A DNA stretch of 64,000 nt from Nocardia fluminea (GTDB lineage Bacteria; Actinomycetota; Actinomycetes; Mycobacteriales; Mycobacteriaceae): the NCBI RefSeq assembly GCF_002846365.1, contig NZ_PJMW01000001.1:558001-622000 (forward strand), written 5' to 3'. The translations under genes were made by a program, and so were the position numbers. Below, piece after piece: positions 8,343 through 16,887 of the stretch. Below the pieces are notes generated by a model. The model saw only the letters and a program-made list of their open reading frames with translations, did not search any database and was not told where the DNA came from. Position 1 is the first letter of the stretch. Every line of letters starts with the position of its first letter.

Positions 8343-8707
8343 GGTCCGCGCTCGTCATCGGAGAGTCCCCGCCGCAGCGCCTCGACTTCGGGCGCGCTGG
8401 CCGTGCGGACCAGATGCAACAGCACCGCGGGAGCGTCGGGACTGGCGTCGAGGATCTCGCGCAGCAGATCGGTCGTCGCCTCGGCCCGGGTCCGGGTGGG
8501 CCGGTAGCGGTAGGAACGCCCGACCTTCTCGCGCTGCACCCATTTCTTCTCCCACAGGTGCGTCACCACGGTCAGCACGGTGGTGTACGCGGGAACCCGC
8601 TGGTCGTTGTCCAGCCGATCGACCAGATCGTGCACCGACAGCGGCTGCGAACTCTCCCACAGGACAGCCATCACCTGGCTCTCCAGCGCCCCGAGCCCCT
8701 TCATCAC
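8339..8707 (-). CDS. blaI: BlaI/MecI/CopY-family transcriptional repressor
   Basis: A 122-residue winged-helix repressor with the full BlaI layout: MMKGLGALESQVMAVLWESSQPLSVHDLVDRL, then the recognition helix region VPAYTTVLTVVTHLWEKKWVQREKVGRSYRYRP, then the C-terminal dimerisation helix. The ATG at 8707 follows a strong GGGGGAG. It is translationally coupled to the downstream M56 protease. A palindromic operator at 8755-8769 in its own promoter indicates autoregulation, and a matching site at 7364-7378 extends the regulon to the secreted amidohydrolase. No beta-lactamase gene is in the window. Confidence 0.92.
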   Translation of the reverse strand: MMKGLGALESQVMAVLWESSQPLSVHDLVDRLDNDQRVPAYTTVLTVVTHLWEKKWVQREKVGRSYRYRPTRTRAEATTDLLREILDASPDAPAVLLHLVRTASAPEVEALRRGLSDDERGP

Positions 8708-8753
8708 TCCCCCTCGTTCACCGCGACAGCACCACCGGACCGGCTGCCCAATC

Positions 8754-8776
8754 TACTATCCGACATAGTTTTTCGG
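8754..8776. promoter_or_regulatory. BlaI-type operator at the blaI promoter
   Basis: ACTAT-CCGAC-ATAGT (8755-8769) with flanking T and TTTTTCGG matches the site at 7363-7385 at 20 of 23 positions. It lies 47 bp upstream of the blaI ATG. The SRPBCC gene on the other strand begins about 90 bp away, so it could also be affected. Confidence 0.78.
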
Positions 8777-8864
8777 ACGGCATGCGGTGAGGTGTCTTCG
8801 GTGCGCCGAGGCGGCCGATCACCGAGCGGCGTCGACAGCACGACGGTCGGCTAGGTTCGTGTCC

Positions 8865-9368
8865 ATGAGCCGCACCACGACCGTCGTCGACAGCATCGAC
8901 ATCGCTGCCGATCCGGGATTCGTCTATCAGCAGGTCAGCGATCCGACCCTGATGGGACGGTGGAGCCCGGAGAACCGCGGCGCCAAGGTTGCCGAGCCAC
9001 GCGAATCCACCTACGTGGGAATGGAATTCGAAGGGTTGAACATGCGTGGCGGCGCGCGCTGGGTGACCCGCTGCGTGGTGATCGCGGCCGAGCCGGGCGA
9101 GCGGTTCGCGTTCCGCGTCGAGGCGATCGGCGTGCGACGGCCGTGGATCCGCGCGGGCATCGCGACCTGGGAATACCGGTTCGAGCCGGACAACGGCGGC
9201 ACCCGGGTCACCGAGACCTGGCACGACGATCGCAAGTCATGGCCGAACGCGGCGGTTCAGGTCTTCGACCGGATCGTCACCGGCGGCGACACCTTCGTCG
9301 AATTCCAGCGCAAGAACATCCGCCGCACGCTGCGCAATCTCAAGCAGCGACTCGAGTCGGCAGACTGA
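8865..9368 (+). CDS. SRPBCC-family (polyketide cyclase/START-like) protein
   Basis: A 167-residue START-like lipid/ligand-binding protein. The opening VVDSIDIAADPGFVYQQVSDPTLMGRWSPE is the standard SRPBCC N-terminus (beta strand, helix, then the LxxxxxW segment). The C-terminal helix is represented by IVTGGDTFVEFQRKNIRRTLRNLKQRLE. I chose the ATG at 8865 because the 26 upstream codons look non-coding. Such proteins bind hydrophobic ligands or act as cyclases/dehydratases; nothing here fixes a ligand. It stands alone between blaI and a convergent hydrolase gene. Confidence 0.8.
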   Translation: MSRTTTVVDSIDIAADPGFVYQQVSDPTLMGRWSPENRGAKVAEPRESTYVGMEFEGLNMRGGARWVTRCVVIAAEPGERFAFRVEAIGVRRPWIRAGIATWEYRFEPDNGGTRVTETWHDDRKSWPNAAVQVFDRIVTGGDTFVEFQRKNIRRTLRNLKQRLESAD

Positions 9369-9391
9369 TCACGGACTCGGCTGTCCGGATC

Positions 9392-10204
9392 CTACCGGTC
9401 GGCGTCGGAACTCGGCGCGCGCACGTTCGTGATGACCGGCACGGCGCCCGTCGTCGCCAGGATCGTGGCGGCGACCAGTTGCGGGTCGTCGATCATCGGC
9501 ACATGCCCGACACCGCGCAAGATCTCGAAGCGGGCCTGCGGGAAGCGCTCCTGCGCGATACGGCCATTGACCGACGGCGGCAGAATCGCATCCTTCTCCG
9601 ACCAGGCCAGGGTGATCGGGCACGGCAACTCCGGCACCGACGCTATCTGCTCCTCGGTGCCGAGGACATCGTCGGTGACAGCGCACCCGAGCAGGTCGGT
9701 GGTCGCCGCCAGCGCTTGCGCCGGTGTCAAACGGTCGGCGTGACAGGCGATATCGCGCATCGAAAGCCGCCGGATCACCGCCGATCGCAGGGCCAGCGGT
9801 TGGATCGGCCGCGTCAACCGGACGAGAGCGACCATGCGGCGCAGCTTCGCGACCGCCGCGGTCTGCCCGTGACCACCACCATCCCAGAATCCCGCGGGTG
9901 ACAGCGCGCAGACACTCAACGCCCGGCCACGCAACGCCAGCTCGATGGCCATCCAGCCGCCGAGCGAGTTCCCCGCCAGATGAGCCTTCGCGATACCCCG
10001 CTCGTCCAGCATCCGTTCCGCCGCGTCGACGATGTCGCGCACCTTCACCGGTCGGTCCAGCGCCGCCGGGCCGCCACGATGCCCGAGCGCAGTCGGAGCG
10101 ACCACGTCGTGATGATCGGTCAAACGCGGAACCACGCCGTCCCACGCTGCCGCCGACATCGTGACGCCATGGAACAGGACAAGCGAAGACTTACCGGAAC
10201 TCAT
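9392..10204 (-). CDS. Alpha/beta-fold hydrolase
   Basis: A 270-residue alpha/beta hydrolase. LVLFHGVTMSAAAWDGV supplies the oxyanion HG motif, and the nucleophile elbow is GNSLGG near residue 99. The acid is probably the Asp in WSEKDAILPP, and the base is the His in GVGHVPMIDDP. Length and motif spacing are those of small esterases, lactonases and C-C hydrolases. No usable Shine-Dalgarno precedes the ATG, so the mRNA may be leaderless. Substrate unknown. Confidence 0.82.
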   Translation of the reverse strand: MSSGKSSLVLFHGVTMSAAAWDGVVPRLTDHHDVVAPTALGHRGGPAALDRPVKVRDIVDAAERMLDERGIAKAHLAGNSLGGWMAIELALRGRALSVCALSPAGFWDGGGHGQTAAVAKLRRMVALVRLTRPIQPLALRSAVIRRLSMRDIACHADRLTPAQALAATTDLLGCAVTDDVLGTEEQIASVPELPCPITLAWSEKDAILPPSVNGRIAQERFPQARFEILRGVGHVPMIDDPQLVAATILATTGAVPVITNVRAPSSDADR

Positions 10205-10304
10205 GGGCAGATGCTACTCACCGCTGGTCAGCTCGCGGGCAGCGTTTCGATGAAGCGCGACCGACGCAGAGAAGCTTTGCCAGTTCTTTGGTTGACTGGC
10301 TCCT

Positions 10305-11141
10305 GTGGTTTCCACGAGCACCATCACCAGCATCCGCACCCTCGACGGCCTGCACCTGACAGGCACCCTCGTCACCCCTGATCAACCGCCGGCTCACGCC
10401 GTGCTGCTGGTACACGGTGGTGGTGTCACTCGCGAAGAAGGTGGCTTCTTCACCCGGCTGGCCGATGGCCTGGCCGAGGCCGGAGTCGCCTCGCTGCGGT
10501 TCGACCTGCGCGGTCACGGAGAGAGCGAGGGGAGACAGGAAGAACTCACGTTGTCAGCAATCCTCAACGACATCCGGATAGCTCTGTCTGCACTGCGGGA
10601 ATCCACCGGTGCCGCGGCGCTGAGCCTGCTCGGAGCCAGCTTCGGCGGCGGCATCTGCGCCTACTACGCCGCCAAACGGCCCGATGAGCTGACACAGCTG
10701 GTGCTGCTCAACCCTCAGTTCGATTACAAGAAGCGCACTATCGACAGCCGCCCGTACTGGACGAACGAGGTCATCAGCGAGGAGGCTGCCCAGGAGCTGA
10801 ACCAGGCCGGTGCCATCCAGTTCACCCCAACGCTCAAACATGGTCGCCCGCTGCTCAACGAGGTGTTCTGGCTGAAGCCCAACGAAGCCCTCGGTGAGAT
10901 CCGAACTCCCACCCTGATCGTCCACGGCAACGCCGACACACTCGTGCCGATCGACGGCTCCCGACAGGCCCTCGACCAGTTCAGCGCCCCGGTAGAGCTG
11001 GTCGAGGTCGACGGTTCGCAACACGGCTTCGCCGTCCACGACGATCCGCGGTACTTGAACCCGAAGAGCCGGCAGTATCAGGCATTCGTCATTCAGACGG
11101 TGGCCCGGTGGCTCACCGCCAGTTCACCGGGCAGGAGTTAG
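10305..11141 (+). CDS. Alpha/beta hydrolase (serine aminopeptidase/acyl-esterase type)
   Basis: A 278-residue alpha/beta hydrolase with VLLVHGGGVTREEGGFFTRLADGLAEAG, the FDLRGHGES strand, the nucleophile elbow GASFGG, the acid in HGNADTLVPIDGS and the base in DGSQHGFAVHDDP. The start is GTG at 10305 with only a weak ribosome binding site. The stop overlaps the end of the convergent XRE pseudogene by 18 bp. The family includes esterases and peptidases; no specific substrate can be read. Confidence 0.82.
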   Translation: MVSTSTITSIRTLDGLHLTGTLVTPDQPPAHAVLLVHGGGVTREEGGFFTRLADGLAEAGVASLRFDLRGHGESEGRQEELTLSAILNDIRIALSALRESTGAAALSLLGASFGGGICAYYAAKRPDELTQLVLLNPQFDYKKRTIDSRPYWTNEVISEEAAQELNQAGAIQFTPTLKHGRPLLNEVFWLKPNEALGEIRTPTLIVHGNADTLVPIDGSRQALDQFSAPVELVEVDGSQHGFAVHDDPRYLNPKSRQYQAFVIQTVARWLTASSPGRS

Positions 11142-12559
11142 CACCTCGTGCAGGGCACGAACGCTGGTGCGGTTCCGCCACGGCTCGAGCACCCGCACCA
11201 CTTCAACAATCAGGTTCATCGTTCGTGCCGAGCGTGTCTCGCGGGCAACCTTGCAAGCCGTAATGGCCAGGGCGGCGGCTTCATCCGGCTCACCGCTGAG
11301 GGCGAGGGCATTGGCTTGCCGGGCGCTGAAGAAGCCGCTATCGCGCCGAGACAAGCCGTTGCCTGCCAGCACCGTGCTGAACATCTCCACGGCCCGCTGC
11401 GGTTTGCCGGCCTCGGTGAAGCAGGTAGCCGAGCGCAGTTGCAGGGTCCCCTCGTTGAAGTAGGTGCCGAATAGTTGGTCGTCGGCGGGGTGGGCTCGAG
11501 CGAGCAGTTCGGAAGCTTCGCCGAGGCGCTGCTCGACCGCCGTCGCCGATTCGCCGATCATGGCCAGTCCCAAGGCTTCCTGCTGTACAACCTCGGCCCG
11601 AACACGGGCGGGCAACTGCCACGGCCCCTGTTCGGCAGCCTGCGCCAGCCCCAACACCGCTGCGGCGTCCTTGGACTCTAGGCCATTTGGGACTTCTTGA
11701 GCAAAACGTAGCCCTGCAGCGGCAGGCTGCCCGCCGCCTGAGCCCATTCCATCGCTCGGTCGTACAGGAAGGTAGCTGTGACCGGATCGTAGAGATCGCG
11801 GTAGAGCCAGCCCGCGAACTCGGCACCGTCGGCACCAACCGACAGCAGTGACCGACGAACATCGGGCTGCACGTCCTTGCTGTGCCGCGTGATCGCACCG
11901 AGTACCGCCAGCATCAGTGGCAAGGCTCCAGTCGGGCCGCGTCGGCCGTCGTCGGCCTTGCAACGCCCGAGCTGCTCACGAAAGAACTCCACCACCGAAC
12001 CGTCGAAGTAGCGATAGGCATCATCCAGCGCCAATGCGATCTGCTCGAGGTCGCCGGTGTGGCTGGAAGCTGGTGATGCCCCTCGGCCACCGGCGAAGAG
12101 CCAGCGGGCGAGGCGAACATCTGCTTCGCCGTCGTGCTGCTCGGTCAAGGTGGCCTCGTCGTCTGACGCGGGCACCTTGAACCACAGTAATTCGGCTGGA
12201 ATGCGCAGCGCCTGCGCCCACTGGGTGAGGCGCGAAAGCTGGTCGGGGGCAGTGCCCTTTTCGATCCGGCTCAGCTGGGCCTGGGTCAGGCCGAGCCATG
12301 AGGCGATCAATTCCTGTGGCAGAACGCGACCATGATGAGGATGCAGCCGATAGGCGTAGATGACCTGGCCGATGTGCCAAGTGGACAGCGCATCTCGCAT
12401 TCGGTCGGTCTGCCAGAATCCGGCGGGCACTTCAGGGGGATCGGCCAATTGTTCACGGAAAGCGAGATCACAAGGATGACAGAACTTCTGGGCGTTGTAA
12501 CTGCTGAGCCTGTTCCCACAGCGTGCGCAGTAGCGCTGCGTTCTGGGTGCCCGCGTCAT
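11124..12559 (-). pseudogene. XRE-family regulator with zinc ribbon and TPR-like C-terminus, broken by a frameshift
   Basis: Two reading frames together encode one regulator of about 478 residues. The first part (12559-11678) has a zinc ribbon (CARCGNRLSSYN..KFCHPC), then an XRE helix-turn-helix (LIASWLGLTQAQLSRIEKG), and ends LLKKSQMA at a TAG (11678-11680). The second frame continues with LESKDAAAVLGLAQAAEQGPW and TPR-like helices down to 11124. Restoring one base after GCC-TA at about 11679 would give MAYESKDAAAVLG, which reads smoothly, so a single-base deletion is the simplest explanation. It may be a real lesion, programmed slippage (no slippery run is visible) or a sequencing error. 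The start codon overlaps the stop of the small ORF upstream (ATGA). Confidence 0.8.
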
Positions 12560-12786
12560 GGCTTGCTGCTCCCGGCTTCGCTCAGGTGATGCCATTTTCC
12601 CTGGTCCGGCGGACCGTACCATCCCTCGACCAGGTCCGCTATACGACTTGTGCATACCTCGAAACGCCCTGCTTCGAAGGTCTTTTCGGGCCGCACGACA
12701 CCGTCAACGGGGGGCATCTCGGCTATGCGCCCGGCGCATACGCTGGGGCGAAGTCGCGGCATACCGCCGGGTGGCTTCGGCGACAA
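12556..12786 (-). CDS. Small ORF coupled to the XRE regulator (hypothetical protein)
   Basis: Encodes up to 76 residues and is not recognised. The C-terminal half (RPEKTFEAGRFEVCTSRIADLVEGWYGPPDQGKWHHL) looks like a folded domain; the first 20 or so residues are low in information, and internal ATGs at 12762 and 12717 are alternative starts. The supporting evidence is its 4-bp ATGA overlap with the regulator's start codon at 12559, typical of translational coupling. If real, it is a partner of the XRE protein, possibly its antagonist or target. Confidence 0.5.
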   Translation of the reverse strand: MSPKPPGGMPRLRPSVCAGRIAEMPPVDGVVRPEKTFEAGRFEVCTSRIADLVEGWYGPPDQGKWHHLSEAGSSKP

Positions 12787-12932
12787 GGCTGAAGTAGGTA
12801 CCCGGCGCCGGGCGACGCTGCGAGCCCCTCACGCGGCGCACCGGACTGTCCGAGGGTGGCAGGGCGGTGGCGAAAGCCCCGGCGCCGGGTGCGTGCACAT
12901 CTCGCCAACGAAGCTACTGAACCGGAGACGCC

Positions 12933-13202
12933 ATGCCCAGCCAGTCCCTCGACATGTACGATCTGATCGCGCTCTGCGAGGCCGGTGCGCCTTCCAGGCC
13001 GCGATCCACATCACCACTGCGCCACACCCGGCACATCCGGATCGACTGCGGTGACCTCCGGTTGGACTACCAGGCCGGCGCTGAACAAGCTCGACATGTC
13101 GCCGACGAACTGGCTCGACGCTTCCCTGAGTTCGCCGTGACGATCGACGACGAACTTCACCCCGAACTACCACCTCTCCCGTGCGCCGGACTTTGGGATT
13201 GA
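12933..13202 (+). CDS. Small hypothetical protein
   Basis: An 89-residue ORF, divergent from the XRE/small-ORF pair. The ATG at 12933 follows CGGAGACGCC, a good ribosome binding site. The C-terminal half (IRIDCGDLRLDYQAGAEQARHVADELARRFPEFAVTIDDELHPELP) has alternating beta/helix character and looks protein-like. I do not recognise the family. Its position suggests it could belong to the XRE regulator's target set. Confidence 0.55.
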   Translation: MPSQSLDMYDLIALCEAGAPSRPRSTSPLRHTRHIRIDCGDLRLDYQAGAEQARHVADELARRFPEFAVTIDDELHPELPPLPCAGLWD

Positions 13203-13263
13203 CGTTCTCCCATTGCGCGCCGGTATCCGTGTGCTCGCCGTCTCGATCGAAGGGCGCTCTGAC

Positions 13264-13467
13264 ATGTCGAATCCAGATCCCCACGCGCAGAACATGTTCG
13301 TGGATGCCGAGGGCCACTTGGCCGAGCACATGTGCCATGTGCAGCTGCTCAGCTTGACCTTCCCCCGCGCTGTGGAGCTTCGGGCGCTGCACAGCCGGCA
13401 CCGACCGGACGATTGCCGTGTGCATTTGCAGGTGGCGGTGTGGCTGTGGGAGTGGGGATCGGGCTGA
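13264..13467 (+). CDS. Small hypothetical protein
   Basis: A 67-residue ORF (MSNPDPHAQNMFVDAEGHLAEHM..RPDDCRVHLQVAVWLWEWGSG) that follows the previous small gene. The ATG at 13264 has GAAGGG upstream. The same frame opens further back at 13213. The composition (His, Val and Trp with hydrophobic periodicity) is more protein-like than the neighbouring antisense frames. Family not recognised. Confidence 0.45.
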   Translation: MSNPDPHAQNMFVDAEGHLAEHMCHVQLLSLTFPRAVELRALHSRHRPDDCRVHLQVAVWLWEWGSG

Positions 13468-13484
13468 GAGCCCGAGTGTCGTTG

Positions 13485-14750
13485 TTACGTCACGATTCGT
13501 AGCGGGTTTTCGACGAGCTCCTTCAGGGTTGCCAGGAATTGGGCCGCGACCGCGCCGTCGATGGCGCGGTGGTCTGCGGACATGGTCACGCGGAGGATCT
13601 TGCGGGCTACGACTTCGTCGTTGTCGAGGCGGAGTTCGTCGGCTGCTGCTCCTACGGCGAGGATCGCGGATTCGGGTGAGTTGATGACCGCGGTGAATTG
13701 TTCGATGCCGAACATGCCGAGGTTGGAGATGGTGAAGGTGCCGCCCGACATGTCCTCGGCGCGGAGCTTGCGATCACGGGCTCGGGTCGCCTTGTCACGG
13801 CTCTCGGTCGCGATCTCGGAGACGCTCTTGCGGTCGGCGTCACGGATCACCGGAACGAGCAGCCCGACCGGGGTCGCTACCGCCACGCCGATATGGATTC
13901 CCTTGTGGCGCAACAGCTTGTCGCCCGCGAAACTGACGTTGACCGAGGGGTCCTTGCGCAGCGCGGCCGCGACGGCCTTGACGAGCAGGTCGTTCACGCT
14001 GACCTTGCTCTCACCCGCCGCCTCCAGCGTGGCGTTGATCCGGGCACGGAAGGCGAACAGCTCGGTGACGTCGATCGCGCTGGTCAGGTAGAAGTGCGGT
14101 GCCTGCTGCTTGCTCTCGGTGAGCCGGATCGCCGAGACGCGCTGAATGGTGGTCAGCGCGACCTCTTCGAACTCCCCCGACGCCGGAACAGGTTGCACAG
14201 CAACTGGACTCATGTCACGTTCGGGCATCTTGATGTCGGTGGGCACCGAGGCGTTGTGGGCTGCCTCCACGTCGCGTTTCGTCACCCGCCCACCAGGACC
14301 GGTGCCCACGACGGCGTCCATATCGACCTGCAACTCGCGGGCGATCTTGCGGGCGAGCGGCGAGGACTTGATCACGACTCGCGGCGAGACCGTGGCGGTG
14401 TCACCATGCGAAACGCGCTGTGGCCCAGCGGCCGGGTCCGGCGCGTCGGCATCGGGTGGAACAACGTTGGATCGCGTCACCGCGCCAGTGGCACCGGAAT
14501 TCGCGGGCGAGCCGGTGCCGTCACCGACGATCGCGATGGGTTCGCCGATCGCGACCCGAACCCCCGCCTCGGCGAGGATCTTCTCGAGAACACCGTCGTC
14601 GTAGGCTTCGAGTTCCATCAGCGCTTTGTCGGTTTCGATCTCGGCGACGATCTCGCCGCGGGTGATCCGGTCGCCGACCTGCTTGAGCCAGGCGGAGACG
14701 ACGCCGTCCTCCATGGTGTCGGAGAGCCGGGGCATGACGATTTCGGGCAT
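13485..14750 (-). CDS. Dihydrolipoamide acyltransferase, E2 component of a 2-oxoacid dehydrogenase complex
   Basis: A 421-residue E2. One lipoyl domain (residues 1-78) carries the lipoylated lysine in EIETDKALMEL (Lys42). A flexible linker is followed by the E3/E1-binding domain (PLARKIARELQVDMDAVVGTGPGGRVTKRDVE, about 131-165). The C-terminal acyltransferase core ends with the catalytic motif SADHRAIDGAVAAQFL. It transfers the acyl group from E1 to CoA. It is the last gene of the lpd-E1alpha-E1beta-E2 operon. The single lipoyl domain and short length differ from the multi-lipoyl E2 (SucB/DlaT) used by the housekeeping complexes of mycolic-acid actinomycetes, so this is an additional complex. 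Confidence 0.93.
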   Translation of the reverse strand: MPEIVMPRLSDTMEDGVVSAWLKQVGDRITRGEIVAEIETDKALMELEAYDDGVLEKILAEAGVRVAIGEPIAIVGDGTGSPANSGATGAVTRSNVVPPDADAPDPAAGPQRVSHGDTATVSPRVVIKSSPLARKIARELQVDMDAVVGTGPGGRVTKRDVEAAHNASVPTDIKMPERDMSPVAVQPVPASGEFEEVALTTIQRVSAIRLTESKQQAPHFYLTSAIDVTELFAFRARINATLEAAGESKVSVNDLLVKAVAAALRKDPSVNVSFAGDKLLRHKGIHIGVAVATPVGLLVPVIRDADRKSVSEIATESRDKATRARDRKLRAEDMSGGTFTISNLGMFGIEQFTAVINSPESAILAVGAAADELRLDNDEVVARKILRVTMSADHRAIDGAVAAQFLATLKELVENPLRIVT

Positions 14751-14776
14751 GATCTTGTCCGTCCTGTTCCTGGTTC

Positions 14777-15769
14777 TCAGCGCCGCCGGCCGACAGCGGC
14801 CAGGGTTTCGGTCACCGCGGTATAGAGCGATTCCGCGGACGGCAAGGCGAGCTTTTCCAGCGGCTTGGCATACGGCAGCGGAACCTCGGCCATCGCGACC
14901 CGGCGGACCGGCGCGTCGAGGTAGTCGAAGGCACCGTCGGAGATGGAGGCCGCGATTTCCGCGCCGATGCCGTAGGTGAGCCAGTCGTCCTCGCCGATGA
15001 CCGCGCAGCCGGTCTTGCGGACCGAGGCCACGATGGTGTCGCGATCCAGCGGGCGCAGGCTACGCAGATCGATCACCTCCACCGAGACACCCTCGCCCGC
15101 AAGACGTCGCGCCACCTCGGTGGCGACGGTGGCCATGCGCGAGTAGCCGATCAGCGTGATGTCGGTGCCTTCGCGGGTGACCGCCGCTTTACCGATCTGG
15201 ACAGGCGCGAGATCCTCGGGCACGTCGCCTTTGGTGTTGTAGAGCGACAGGTTCTCCAGGAACAACACCGGATCGTCGTCCTCGATCGCCGCTTTGAGCA
15301 ATGCTCGCGCGTCGGCAGGGGTGCTCGGTGCCACGACCTTCAGACCGGGCACGAAGGCGTAGTACAACTCGATGTTCTGCGAATGCGTCGCCCCGAGTTG
15401 CTGGCCGCCGCCACCGGGCGTGCGGATCACCATGGGCACATTGGTCTGCCCGCCGAACATGCCGTAGATCTTCGCGGCGTGGTTGACGATCTGGTCCAGT
15501 GCCAGCAGCGAGAAGTTGATCGTCATGATCTCCACGACCGGGCGCAAACCGAGCATCGCGGCACCGATCGCCGCACCGACGAACCCTTCCTCGGCGATGG
15601 GGGTGTCGCGGACCCGCTTCTCGCCGAACTCCTCGAGCAGCCCGGCGGTGATCTTGTAGGAGCCTTCGAAGACGCCGATCTCCTCACCGATCAGAAAAAC
15701 GTCGTCATCGCGTCGCATCTCTTCGCGCAAGGTTTCGCGCAGCGCTTCGCGATAGGTCATGACAGGCAC
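14777..15769 (-). CDS. 2-oxoacid dehydrogenase E1 component, beta subunit (pyruvate/acetoin type)
   Basis: A 330-residue transketolase-like beta subunit. It has MTYREALRETLREEM at the start, then EEGFVGAAIGAAMLGLRPVVEIM, the conserved TPGGGGQQLGATHSQ loop, and a transketolase C-terminal domain (DLRSLRPLDRDTI). The GTG at 15769 is preferred over the ATG at 15760 because GAGGA lies 7 nt before it. It pairs with the alpha subunit encoded immediately upstream to form the thiamine-diphosphate site. Sequence resembles pyruvate and acetoin dehydrogenase beta subunits more than branched-chain ones. Confidence 0.92.
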   Translation of the reverse strand: MPVMTYREALRETLREEMRRDDDVFLIGEEIGVFEGSYKITAGLLEEFGEKRVRDTPIAEEGFVGAAIGAAMLGLRPVVEIMTINFSLLALDQIVNHAAKIYGMFGGQTNVPMVIRTPGGGGQQLGATHSQNIELYYAFVPGLKVVAPSTPADARALLKAAIEDDDPVLFLENLSLYNTKGDVPEDLAPVQIGKAAVTREGTDITLIGYSRMATVATEVARRLAGEGVSVEVIDLRSLRPLDRDTIVASVRKTGCAVIGEDDWLTYGIGAEIAASISDGAFDYLDAPVRRVAMAEVPLPYAKPLEKLALPSAESLYTAVTETLAAVGRRR

Positions 15770-15779
15770 AGTGGAGTCC

Positions 15780-16877
15780 TCAGTGGGTGAAGAGCGGATC
15801 GGCGGGCAGACGGCGGGAATCGCCCGGCACCGGAGTGGCGTAGGTGTAGTCGAACAGGCTCGACGGCTCCGGATGCGGACTCGCATCGGCGAATGCGACA
15901 GCGGCGGCGACGCCGTCGGCCACCTCACGGTCGAGCTCGGCCAGCGACGCTTCGGTGAGCACACCAGCGGCGAGCAATCGCTGCCGCCACACCACGATCG
16001 GATCGTGTTCCCGCACCGTGGCAACGGTTTCGGTGCTGCGGTATTTGGCCGGGTCGACCACCGAATGGCCCTTGAGCCGGTAGCTCACCGCCTCGAGCAG
16101 CGCGGGTTTACCTTCCCGGCGAGCGTCTTCGATGAGCTCACCGGCCAGGTCGCGCACGGCCAGCACATCGGTGCCGTCCACCCGTTCGCCACGCATGCGG
16201 TAAGCGGCGGCACGCTTCCACAGATCCGGTTCGGCCGAGGACTTCTCGACCGTGGTCCCCATGCCGGTCTGGTTGTTGATCACCAGGAACACCACCGGCA
16301 GCCGCCACAGCGCCGCGATGTTGAGCGACTCGTGGAAGGCACCGATATTGGTGGTGCCCTCCCCCATCTGGCACACCACGACGTCGTCGCCGTCGCGATA
16401 GTCGATGGCCAGCGCCGCGCCGATGGCCAGGGGAACCTGTCCGCCCACGATGGCGTAACCGCCCAGTAGCCGGGTCGCGGTGTCGTACATGTGCATCGAG
16501 CCACCCCACCCCTTGGAGGTGCCGGTGGAGCGGCCGTAGAGCTCGGCCATCACCCGACCCGGCTCGATGCCTTTGGCCAGCGCGTATCCGTGTTCGCGAT
16601 AGTTGGTGAACAGGTAGTCGGTGGGGCGCATCGCGGCGCCGAGGCCGACGACCGTGGCTTCTTCGCCGAGGTTGAGATGACAGTAGCCGCCGATCTTGGC
16701 CTGCTGGTAGCTCTGTGCGGTGCGCTCCTCGAAGCGCCGGATGAACAGCATGTCGCGGTAGAGATCACGCAGGGTCTCGGGATTCTCGGCCGCGACAGCG
16801 ACGTCGACATCCGCGGCGGGCTCGGTGATTTCGGTCGACTCGCGGGCGGGCTCGCTCCGTGCGGTGGTCGTGGTCAT
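15780..16877 (-). CDS. 2-oxoacid dehydrogenase E1 component, alpha subunit (pyruvate/acetoin type)
   Basis: A 365-residue E1 alpha. The thiamine-diphosphate motif is the GEGTTN ... VINN segment (GDG-NN type), preceded by GGSMHMYD and LLGGYAIVGGQVPLAIGAALA. The phosphorylation-loop region is YRMRGERVDGTDVLAV. It decarboxylates a 2-oxoacid and passes the acyl group to the E2 lipoyl arm. Its stop is 11 bp before the beta-subunit GTG, and its ATG follows GAGGAGCTCGAC. The first 30 residues are a low-complexity extension. Pyruvate or acetoin is the likely substrate; sequence alone does not separate them. Confidence 0.92.
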   Translation of the reverse strand: MTTTTARSEPARESTEITEPAADVDVAVAAENPETLRDLYRDMLFIRRFEERTAQSYQQAKIGGYCHLNLGEEATVVGLGAAMRPTDYLFTNYREHGYALAKGIEPGRVMAELYGRSTGTSKGWGGSMHMYDTATRLLGGYAIVGGQVPLAIGAALAIDYRDGDDVVVCQMGEGTTNIGAFHESLNIAALWRLPVVFLVINNQTGMGTTVEKSSAEPDLWKRAAAYRMRGERVDGTDVLAVRDLAGELIEDARREGKPALLEAVSYRLKGHSVVDPAKYRSTETVATVREHDPIVVWRQRLLAAGVLTEASLAELDREVADGVAAAVAFADASPHPEPSSLFDYTYATPVPGDSRRLPADPLFTH

Positions 16878-16887
16878 GTCGAGCTCC

